Assembly: GCA_945788485.1 (NCBI GenBank)
Contig: CALZMB010000084.1
Location: 1 to 8,824, forward strand
Reading direction: 5' to 3'
DNA: 8,824 bases
From: an uncultured bacterium
GTDB lineage: Bacteria > Bacteroidota > Bacteroidia > Bacteroidales > Bacteroidaceae
Of this stretch, positions 1 through 5,585 are shown in pieces; position 1 is the first letter of the stretch; each line of letters begins with the position of its first letter. The position numbers and the translations under genes were made by a program. The notes below the pieces were generated by a model that saw only the letters and a list, made by a program, of their open reading frames with translations, made no database searches and was not told the DNA's origin.

Positions 1-1
1 G

Positions 2-829
2 ACCTATTTCTCAAACGACGTAGATTCCTTGAATATGATAGTCAGACGCAAGGCTGTCAAGGTGGAGTGTGACGAGACCTCGGCCACAGCAGTCATCACC
101 GCCGACGGGGAGCGCTTCCCGGCAGACCTCGTCATCAGCGCAATACATCCCAGCCGCACCATGGAGCTTGTGGACAGCTACAGATTCCGTCCGGCATACC
201 GCCGCCGCATAGAGAATCTGCGCAACACTACGTCCGCTTTCACCGTCTATCTGAAGTTCCGCAAGAACACGGTGAGATACATGAACAGCAATCTCTACTG
301 CTATCGCGGCGACAAGACATGGGGCTGTGAGAAGTATGATGATGCGACATGGCCGAAGAGCCTCCTCTATATGCACTTCTGCCATGAGACGAATCCAGAG
401 TTTGCGCTTACGGGTGAGATCCTGACATACATGAACTTTGACGAGACGCGGCGCTGGTTAGGCACAGAGATCGGCCGCCGCGGCGAGGACTACGAGGAGT
501 TCAAGCGCACCAAGGCGGAGAAAGCCATCAGCGCACTTGAGGAGACTGTGCCGGGCATAAAGGGATGCATAGAGAAGTATTACACCTCCACGCCGCTGAC
601 ATACTATGACTATACCGGCATTCCTGACGGCGCAATGTACGGTGTGGCAAAGGAGGTCAACGCCTTAGGAGCAGGGACTGTCTCTTCCAAGACGCGCATC
701 CCGAACCTTCTCCTTACTGGACAGAGCATCACATGCCACGGCATGCTCGGCGTCATTGCAGGCAGCTTCATGACCTGCGCTGAGGTCCTGACGACAGACG
801 AGATATTTGCACAACTGAAATCAGTGTAA
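2..829 (+). CDS. Phytoene desaturase/CrtISO-like FAD-dependent oxidoreductase, 3' part (5' truncated by window edge)
   Basis: The frame is open from base 2 to the TAA at 827-829, giving 275 residues with no start inside the window. TTG and ATG codons at 29 and 35 are internal, because in-frame coding continues upstream of them. The Rossmann FAD-binding N-terminus is missing, so roughly half of a ~500-residue protein is seen. The C-terminus carries the typical FAD-contacting end of the phytoene-desaturase/carotene-isomerase family: NLLLTGQSITCHGMLGVIAG (nt 704-763), followed by a short helix. A typical segment ending in VISAIHP (nt ~130-153) also fits the family. Members of this family use FAD to desaturate, isomerise or saturate long polyene or alkyl chains. 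Next to darA/darB it probably acts on the polyene or alkyl chain of a resorcinol lipid (inference). It ends 11 bases before darA, which suggests one transcript. A generic amine-oxidase-type enzyme is the main alternative. Confidence 0.85.
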   Translation, partial: TYFSNDVDSLNMIVRRKAVKVECDETSATAVITADGERFPADLVISAIHPSRTMELVDSYRFRPAYRRRIENLRNTTSAFTVYLKFRKNTVRYMNSNLYCYRGDKTWGCEKYDDATWPKSLLYMHFCHETNPEFALTGEILTYMNFDETRRWLGTEIGRRGEDYEEFKRTKAEKAISALEETVPGIKGCIEKYYTSTPLTYYDYTGIPDGAMYGVAKEVNALGAGTVSSKTRIPNLLLTGQSITCHGMLGVIAGSFMTCAEVLTTDEIFAQLKSV

Positions 830-840
830 CGGAAACAGGC

Positions 841-1749
841 ATGAAAATAGCAGTCTTTTATTACACACAGACCGGCCAGGCGCTTGAGGCGGCAAAGTCC
901 GTCTGCCGTCCGATAGAGGAGGCAGATGACGGCAGCCATGTCATCTGCAAGGAGATTGTCCCGCTGACGCCTTATCCCTTCCCTTGGAGCCGCCACGCCT
1001 TCTTCGACGTCTTTCCTGAGACACGCCTCGGCATCACCCCCTCTGCCGGCATCAGGAGCATAGACTTTTCCGACATAGCCGACGCAGACCTCGTGATGGT
1101 TGTCGGACAGTCGTGGTTCCTCTCGCCGTCGCAGCCTCTGCAGTCGTTCTTCACAGACAGGCAGGTCAGGCATTATCTGTCAGGCCGCGATGTCATTTTC
1201 GTCAATGTCTGCCGCAACATGTGGGTGATGACGATCCGCAAGGTCAAAGCCTATCTCTCAGAAGCCGGAGCACGTCTTGCAGGACATATCGTCTTGCAGG
1301 ACAGGGCAAGCAATCTCGTGAGCGTCATCACCATCATACGCTGGCTCATCTATGGCAAGAAGGACGCTTCGCGCTGCCTCCCCAAGGCCGGAGTCTCAGA
1401 CAAGGACATACTCTTCGCGGCACGTTTCGGCGATGTGATACGCCAGACATTCAAGGCCGGAAAGCTTAGCCGGCTGCAGGAGCGGCTGCTTCAGGCAGGC
1501 GCCATCGACTATAAGCCCTCTGTCGTTTTCATGGAGAAGGCCGGCCACCGGATGTTCGGCCTGTGGGCGCGCTTCGTCAGACGCAGGGGCGGACAGGGCG
1601 ACCCGAGACGCCGCAGGCGGCTTGACATCTTCTACGCCTATCTTCTCTTCGTCCTCTTTACCGTCTCTCCGATAGGCCAGGCAGTCTTCTGGCTCACCTG
1701 GCCTCTGCACAGAGGCGGCGGCAGCCGGCACAAGGACTGCGGCGTGTGA
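841..1749 (+). CDS. darA: DarA, flavodoxin-like dialkylresorcinol-forming enzyme (CHD aromatase)
   Basis: This 302-residue protein starts at ATG 841, 11 bases after the upstream stop. It begins with a beta strand and a flavodoxin-type phosphate-binding loop (YYTQTGQ, residues 7-13). A second flavin-loop-like stretch lies at about residues 88-104 (VGQSW, then SPSQPLQSFF), followed by a strand-helix unit at 117-142. The C-terminus has a basic patch at about 244-260 and then a hydrophobic stretch at 261-289 that suggests membrane association. In characterised Dar systems DarB makes a 2,5-dialkyl-cyclohexane-1,3-dione and DarA oxidises it to the resorcinol. The older name 'condensing enzyme' predates this, and the flavodoxin-like fold seen here fits an oxidative aromatase better. 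Pairing with a KAS III gene downstream is the standard dar arrangement. An unrelated NADPH-dependent FMN reductase is the less likely alternative. Confidence 0.83.
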   Translation: MKIAVFYYTQTGQALEAAKSVCRPIEEADDGSHVICKEIVPLTPYPFPWSRHAFFDVFPETRLGITPSAGIRSIDFSDIADADLVMVVGQSWFLSPSQPLQSFFTDRQVRHYLSGRDVIFVNVCRNMWVMTIRKVKAYLSEAGARLAGHIVLQDRASNLVSVITIIRWLIYGKKDASRCLPKAGVSDKDILFAARFGDVIRQTFKAGKLSRLQERLLQAGAIDYKPSVVFMEKAGHRMFGLWARFVRRRGGQGDPRRRRRLDIFYAYLLFVLFTVSPIGQAVFWLTWPLHRGGGSRHKDCGV

Positions 1750-1935
1750 CGCCCTGCGGGCAGAATGCAGCCTGCGCGCCATGGCGGCAGATGAGGCAGG
1801 ATGTCTCCCCGCAGCAGCCGTTTCGTGCATTCACAGAGCCGTATGGCCACGTACAAGTGAGAGGGCAGAGGTCTTGAGCAGATTCAGTATAATGTCAGGC
1901 TGAGCCTGGCAGCCTAAAAACAAAAGCAACTACAC
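1750..1935 (+). other. darA-darB intergenic region with small hairpin
   Basis: This 186-base gap is the longest in the window. I see no supported gene in it. Near its 3' end, 1894-1910 can form a 7-base-pair stem (one T-G pair) with a 3-base loop. It is followed by an A-rich leader (about 1915-1933), which is the usual Bacteroidetes context for a start codon. No T-tract follows the hairpin, so it is not a classical terminator. A TATAAT at 1888-1893 has no properly spaced -35 element, and no match to the Bacteroidetes -7 TAnnTTTG element was seen. The region could hold a processing site or a weak internal promoter, but the sequence does not decide. Confidence 0.35.
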
Positions 1936-3072
1936 ATGGAAGTTTACATAACCAAAGTATCCAGATTCATGCCTAATGAGCCGGTGAGCAACGCAGATAT
2001 GGAGACATATCTCGGCATGATCGACGGCAGACCGTCCAAGGCACGTGCCATAGTGCTGAACCGCAATGGCATCAAACAGAGATACTATGCTTTGGACAAG
2101 CACGGCAACGTCACGCACACCAATGTCCAGATGGCGGCCAATGCCATACGCGGACTGATGGACGAGAGCCTTTCCGTTGACGACATCGACCTCATCGCCT
2201 GCGGCACTGCGTCGCCGGAGCAGCTCATGCCTTCCCACGGATGCATGGTCCACGGCGAGCTTGGCGGCAGCCGCAACACTGAGGTGGTCTCTTTCGCCGG
2301 CTCGTGCTGCACGGGAGTCCAGGCTCTGAAATATGCGTGCATGGCAGTGCAGCTCGACCCGGAGAAGAAAGCCGTGGCGTCAGCCTCAGAACGTCTCTCT
2401 GCATGGATGCGCGCCTCATACTTCCAGCAGGAGTCAGAACGTCTGTCACAGCTGGAGAAGCAGCCGATGCTTGCCTTTGAGAAGGAGTTCCTGAGGTGGA
2501 TGCTTTCAGACGGAGCCTATGCTCTCCTCGTCGAGGGAAAGCCTGCCCCAGAGCGTCTCTCCCTGCGTGTGGACTGGATAGAGATCACATCTTTCGCCAA
2601 TACGAAGGAGACCTGCATGTATGCCGGAGGCGAGAAGGACGCTGACGGCAGTGTCAGGGGGTGGACCCTCTTCCCTGAGAGCGAGTGGCTCTCGCAGTCG
2701 CTCTTCGCGCTGAAGCAGGACACACGCATGCTGTCCGAACACATTGTGCCCTTAGGCATTGACTTCCTGCTGCAGCTGGGAGAGAAGCATCAGTTCACGC
2801 CTGACGACATCGACTGGTTCCTCCCGCATCTCTCCTCCATGTTCTTCAAGGAGAAGATACTCTCTGAGTCAAGGCAGAGGGGCTTCTTCTTCCCTGAGGA
2901 GAAGTGGTTTGTCAATCTTCCTTACGTCGGCAACATCGCTTCTGCCTCCGCTTTTGCGATGATAGAGGAGCTGCTGGGCGCGGGAAGTCTGAAGAGGGGA
3001 CAGCGAATACTGATGATGATTCCCGAGAGCGCCCGCTTCTCCTACTGCTACTGCCATCTCACCGTCTGCTGA
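1936..3072 (+). CDS. darB: DarB, KAS III-type ketosynthase forming the cyclohexanedione/resorcinol ring
   Basis: This is a 378-residue thiolase-fold protein of the FabH/KAS III type. The catalytic triad is visible: Cys125 in AGSCCTG (residues 121-127; Cys124 sits beside it), His298 in FLPHLSS, and Asn333 in GNIASAS. Cys125 is chosen because it occupies the C-x-G position of FabH. The length exceeds FabH (~317 residues), mainly between the Cys and His motifs, as expected for DarB-type enzymes that bind two long acyl chains. Characterised DarB proteins condense two acyl thioesters and cyclise them by Michael addition to a cyclohexanedione, which DarA then aromatises. The ATG at 1936 follows an A-rich leader and gives the usual KAS III beginning. 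The C-terminus is Cys/Tyr-rich (YCYCH). A housekeeping FabH is unlikely because of the darA neighbour and the diverged active-site surroundings. Confidence 0.85.
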   Translation: MEVYITKVSRFMPNEPVSNADMETYLGMIDGRPSKARAIVLNRNGIKQRYYALDKHGNVTHTNVQMAANAIRGLMDESLSVDDIDLIACGTASPEQLMPSHGCMVHGELGGSRNTEVVSFAGSCCTGVQALKYACMAVQLDPEKKAVASASERLSAWMRASYFQQESERLSQLEKQPMLAFEKEFLRWMLSDGAYALLVEGKPAPERLSLRVDWIEITSFANTKETCMYAGGEKDADGSVRGWTLFPESEWLSQSLFALKQDTRMLSEHIVPLGIDFLLQLGEKHQFTPDDIDWFLPHLSSMFFKEKILSESRQRGFFFPEEKWFVNLPYVGNIASASAFAMIEELLGAGSLKRGQRILMMIPESARFSYCYCHLTVC

Positions 3073-3189
3073 CGGCGGCCGGCCCACATGGCAGCCGGCG
3101 TGCAGCGAGGAGCTGCTCCGCAGAGCTGGCGAAGGCGCGGACGAGCGTCTCTCCCTGATGAAAACGAAGACTAAGCAAGAACAAGTGAA
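3073..3189 (+). other. darB to small-protein-gene intergenic region
   Basis: These 117 bases are GC-rich at first and purine/A-rich over the last ~35. A 5-base-pair hairpin is possible at 3102-3116 (GCAGC/GCTGC, 5-base loop). There is no T-tract and no recognisable promoter. The A-rich end (3158-3189) probably serves as the translation-initiation leader of the next gene. Confidence 0.3.
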
Positions 3190-3591
3190 ATGAAAGTTGA
3201 AGAAGTGCCGCAAGACCTGAAGTATTTTGCCGGGACAGTCGTAAGAGACGTTGACTATGCTGTCGATGCAGACGGGCAGTACAAAATGGTGATGAGCGAC
3301 GGATGGTCGCCTAAGAACGATGCCCTTGAGGTGACGATGGATGACATCTACGAGCAGTGTGACGAGGTCCTGGAACGTGTGCGCAAGGGGGAGACAAGCC
3401 CTCTTGAGTATCACATGGTGCGCAATCTCATGACCGTAGAGCTGCTCTCAGACTATACGGGCATCTCCAAGCGCAAGATACGCAAGCATCTCCAGCCGGA
3501 GCATTTCGGGAGGCTTGATGCCGAAACTGTTGCCCTCTATGCCGATACGCTGCGCATTGATGCAGATGAACTGAAACGAATACCAGAGTAG
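3190..3591 (+). CDS. Conserved-type small protein of unknown function with HTH-like C-terminus
   Basis: This 133-residue, acidic, soluble protein has no signal peptide or membrane segment. I do not recognise a named family. The N-terminal half (residues ~1-62) looks like a small beta-rich unit, followed by a charged helix at about 48-68. Residues ~78-131 look like a diverged Cro/CI (XRE)-type helix-turn-helix: LLSDYTGISKRKIRKHLQ (85-102) resembles helices 2-3 with the turn at T90-G91-I92-S93, and a trailing segment (109-131) ends in the LRIDADEL pattern often seen at the end of XRE domains. It lacks the DSL phosphopantetheine motif, so it is not an acyl carrier. It lies 12 bases upstream of the BtrH-like gene, so the two are probably translated together. 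It could be a cluster regulator or, given this tight pairing, a protein partner of the BtrH-like enzyme. Both roles are inference. Confidence 0.75.
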   Translation: MKVEEVPQDLKYFAGTVVRDVDYAVDADGQYKMVMSDGWSPKNDALEVTMDDIYEQCDEVLERVRKGETSPLEYHMVRNLMTVELLSDYTGISKRKIRKHLQPEHFGRLDAETVALYADTLRIDADELKRIPE

Positions 3592-3603
3592 AAAAGCCCG
3601 ATT

Positions 3604-4635
3604 ATGGAACTGAATCTGAGCCATCGCCCTACCGCCCACTGCGAGAACGGGGCTATCTCCACCCTGCTGCGCTATCACGGGGTGGACATGTCAGAGCCTA
3701 TGATCTTCGGGCTTGCCAGCGGACTCTTCTTCTGCCATCTGCCGTTCGTGAAGATGTCTGGCATGCCGGTGACGACATTCCGCACATTCCCCGGCGTGCT
3801 CTTCAAGCGCATCACGCGCCTGCTGGGCATAAAGACAGAGAGCCGCCGCTATCTCAGCAAGGACAAGGCCATGGCGGCCATGGACGACGTGCTTCTCCGC
3901 GAAGAGAAGCCTGTCGCCTGTGTCGTGGGAATGTACTATCTGCCTTATATGCCCATAGAGTACAGGTTTCACTTCAACGGGCACAACATCTGCATCATCG
4001 GCAAGGACGAGCAGACTGGCGACTACGCCGTGCTCGACTCCAACGCGACGCAGAAGGTCACCATCAGCCGCAGGGACCTGCTGAAGGTGCGCTTCGCAAA
4101 AGGCGGGACCTATCCTCTCCTCGGGCAGATGTACTGGATAAAGTCCATGCCTGAGCAGCTCCCGGACTTGTCGCCGCTCATCCTCAGGGCCATACGCAAG
4201 ACGTGCCGCAATATGGCCTTCACCCCGAAGTTCGTGCCGTACGCCGGAGCACGTGGCATCATCTATCTCTCCCGCAGGATACGCAGGTGGGAACAGAAGA
4301 TGGGCAAGCGGCGCGCCATGCTCAACCTCGCGCAGCTCATACGCATGCTTGAGGAGATCGGCACAGGCGGCGCAGGCTTCAGGTTCATGTACGGAGCCTT
4401 CCTCCAGGAGGCTTCCGCCGCGACCGGACTGACAGAGCTGAACGCCTTCTCGCAGCGCATCACGGAGATTGGCGATCTGTGGCGCGAGTTCGCCTACAAG
4501 GCTTCGCGCATCTGCAAGCGGCGAGCCGGCGAGAGCTATACCTACGACGACCTCGGTGACATGCTCGAACGCATCGGCGGACTTGAGCTGGCCTTCTTCC
4601 GTGATCTGGACAGCCTCGTGTCCAAGAGCCTCTGA
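3604..4635 (+). CDS. BtrH N-terminal-domain protein (papain-like acyl-transfer enzyme candidate)
   Basis: This is a 343-residue cytosolic protein. The N-terminal ~200 residues match the BtrH_N pattern: an early HCENGAISTLLRYHG stretch with candidate nucleophile Cys13, His127 in FNGHNICIIG, and Asp145 in YAVLDSNA. Together these give a plausible Cys-His-Asp triad. The remaining ~140 residues are mostly helical with many basic residues, resembling the helical extension found on BtrH-like proteins. BtrH in butirosin biosynthesis moves a gamma-glutamyl-amino-hydroxybutyryl group from a carrier protein to the aminoglycoside. BtrH-like genes also occur in flexirubin-type clusters, where no reaction is firmly assigned to my knowledge. 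Here it may transfer the polyene acyl chain from its carrier to the resorcinol or another acceptor (inference). The ATG at 3604 lies 12 bases after the preceding stop and places Cys13 close to the N-terminus, as in the family. Confidence 0.8.
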   Translation: MELNLSHRPTAHCENGAISTLLRYHGVDMSEPMIFGLASGLFFCHLPFVKMSGMPVTTFRTFPGVLFKRITRLLGIKTESRRYLSKDKAMAAMDDVLLREEKPVACVVGMYYLPYMPIEYRFHFNGHNICIIGKDEQTGDYAVLDSNATQKVTISRRDLLKVRFAKGGTYPLLGQMYWIKSMPEQLPDLSPLILRAIRKTCRNMAFTPKFVPYAGARGIIYLSRRIRRWEQKMGKRRAMLNLAQLIRMLEEIGTGGAGFRFMYGAFLQEASAATGLTELNAFSQRITEIGDLWREFAYKASRICKRRAGESYTYDDLGDMLERIGGLELAFFRDLDSLVSKSL

Positions 4636-4673
4636 GCCGGCCTCCCGTACCAATCCGAACATTCCGCATCACA

Positions 4674-5483
4674 ATGACCAAGAGAATCTTTTTAGCCCTC
4701 ATGCTGGCCTTTGCGGCAGCGAGGGTGTCCGCATACAAGCTCACCCCATACATCCCTGAAGAGAATCCTACGGGCGCAGGCGTCATCGTTTGTCCCGGCG
4801 GCAGCTATTTCTGGCTTGACAAGGCCACAGAGGGACGAGGCGTGGCAGAGTGGCTGTGCGCCAACGGCATCGCCGCCTTCGTGCTGGAGTACAGCCACGG
4901 AGGGTGGGGGGCTTTCGCCTTCCATGTACGAGGGGCAGGCCGCAGCTTCCCCGCCGGCTTCAACGACCTGCGCCGCGCTTTCGCCGAAGTGCGCGCATCG
5001 GCGTCAGACTACAATCTCAAGGCGGAGAACATAGGCTGCATGGGCTTCTCGGCAGGAGGCCATCTCGTCATGCACGCCGCCGAGCAGCTGGCAGGAACAG
5101 ACGAGCAGCCGGCCTTCGTGGCGCCGATGTATCCTGTCGTCTCCATGACTCATCCCTGCACACACAAGCGTTCGCGGAGAGGGCTTCTCGGGGAGTTCCA
5201 GTCGAAGGCGATGCGCGACTCCCTGTCGCTTGAGCATCATGTGCCTGCCGGCTGTCCTCCCGTCTTCCTCATGAACTGCGACGACGACCCCGTCGTCCAT
5301 TACCATAATGCAGAGCTTCTCGACTCCGCCCTCACCGTCCACAACATCCCCCACCAGTATGAGCACTACCGCACGGGCGGACATGGCTTCGGTGCTACGG
5401 CAGCGAAGACCACCGATGAGGCTATACAGTGGAAGGAACGCTTCCTCGCCTGGCTGCACGGCCTGCTCGGCACGAAGGATTAG
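4674..5483 (+). CDS. Exported alpha/beta hydrolase (BD-FAE/acetylesterase-like)
   Basis: This 269-residue protein has an N-terminal signal peptide: a Lys/Arg start, a hydrophobic core, and a probable signal peptidase I site after VSA at residue 20. The mature part has the alpha/beta-hydrolase order. CPGGSYFWL (~40-48) is an oxyanion-hole loop like HGGG, GFSAGGH (124-130) holds nucleophile Ser126, the acid is Asp204 or Asp205 in CDDDPVV, and His237 lies in GGHGFG. Relatives are carbohydrate acetyl- or feruloyl-esterases and small serine esterases of Bacteroidetes. The true substrate cannot be read from the sequence. It starts 38 bases after the BtrH-like gene and precedes the exporter on the same strand, so it may act on the exported lipid outside the cytoplasm. 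It may equally be an unrelated esterase carried in the operon. It ends in TAG, with a second in-frame TAG at 5493-5495. Confidence 0.85.
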   Translation: MTKRIFLALMLAFAAARVSAYKLTPYIPEENPTGAGVIVCPGGSYFWLDKATEGRGVAEWLCANGIAAFVLEYSHGGWGAFAFHVRGAGRSFPAGFNDLRRAFAEVRASASDYNLKAENIGCMGFSAGGHLVMHAAEQLAGTDEQPAFVAPMYPVVSMTHPCTHKRSRRGLLGEFQSKAMRDSLSLEHHVPAGCPPVFLMNCDDDPVVHYHNAELLDSALTVHNIPHQYEHYRTGGHGFGATAAKTTDEAIQWKERFLAWLHGLLGTKD

Positions 5484-5516
5484 GCCCGGCATTAGGCCTG
5501 GCCGACGCACGTCAGA

Positions 5517-5550
5517 TGCAGGGCAGCCAGCGGCAGCGCGGCTGCCTGCA
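5517..5550 (+). other. Imperfect hairpin upstream of the transporter gene
   Basis: The arm 5517-5528 pairs with 5540-5550 as about 11 base pairs with one bulged G and an 11-base loop. The core GGCAGCC/GGCTGCC is perfect. No T-tract follows on either strand, so a classical intrinsic terminator is not supported. It lies 36 bases before the transporter start and could affect mRNA processing or stability between the esterase and transporter cistrons. Confidence 0.45.
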
Positions 5551-5556
5551 ATAACA

Positions 5557-5571
5557 GAGGCGCGATGCCTC
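5557..5571 (+). other. Small hairpin enclosing an alternative ATG
   Basis: GAGGC (5557-5561) and GCCTC (5567-5571) form a 5-base-pair stem with a 5-base loop. An in-frame ATG at 5565-5567 overlaps the loop and stem and would add seven residues (MPQHTKH) to the transporter. I prefer ATG 5586 because it follows an A-rich unstructured leader and directly begins the usual N-terminal cytoplasmic helix. The hairpin would make the upstream ATG less accessible. Confidence 0.35.
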
Positions 5572-5585
5572 AGCACACAAAACAT

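Noticed and set aside
29..829. TTG at 29 (or ATG at 35) as a true start for the first gene
   Set aside because: The frame is open through base 2 and the product would lack the N-terminal FAD-binding fold while having a normal family C-terminus, so the gene is simply cut by the window edge.
1777..1786. 10-base perfect palindrome CGCCATGGCG as an operator
   Set aside because: A single short palindrome in GC-rich DNA, with no second copy or promoter element nearby, is expected by chance.
1874..1893. TTGAGC and TATAAT as a sigma70-type promoter for darB
   Set aside because: The spacing is 8 bases instead of about 17, and Bacteroidetes primary promoters use a different -33/-7 pattern.
3190..3591. 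Small protein as an acyl carrier protein
   Set aside because: There is no D/G-S-L-type phosphopantetheine attachment motif, and the C-terminal pattern fits a helix-turn-helix better.
3691..4662. Minus-strand open frame (323 codons)
   Set aside because: Mirror of the BtrH-like gene, whose + strand frame carries the conserved Cys/His/Asp motifs. Composition is typical of a shadow frame.
5517..5550. Hairpin as an intrinsic terminator after the hydrolase gene
   Set aside because: No T-run follows the stem on either strand. The downstream gene is co-directional and close.
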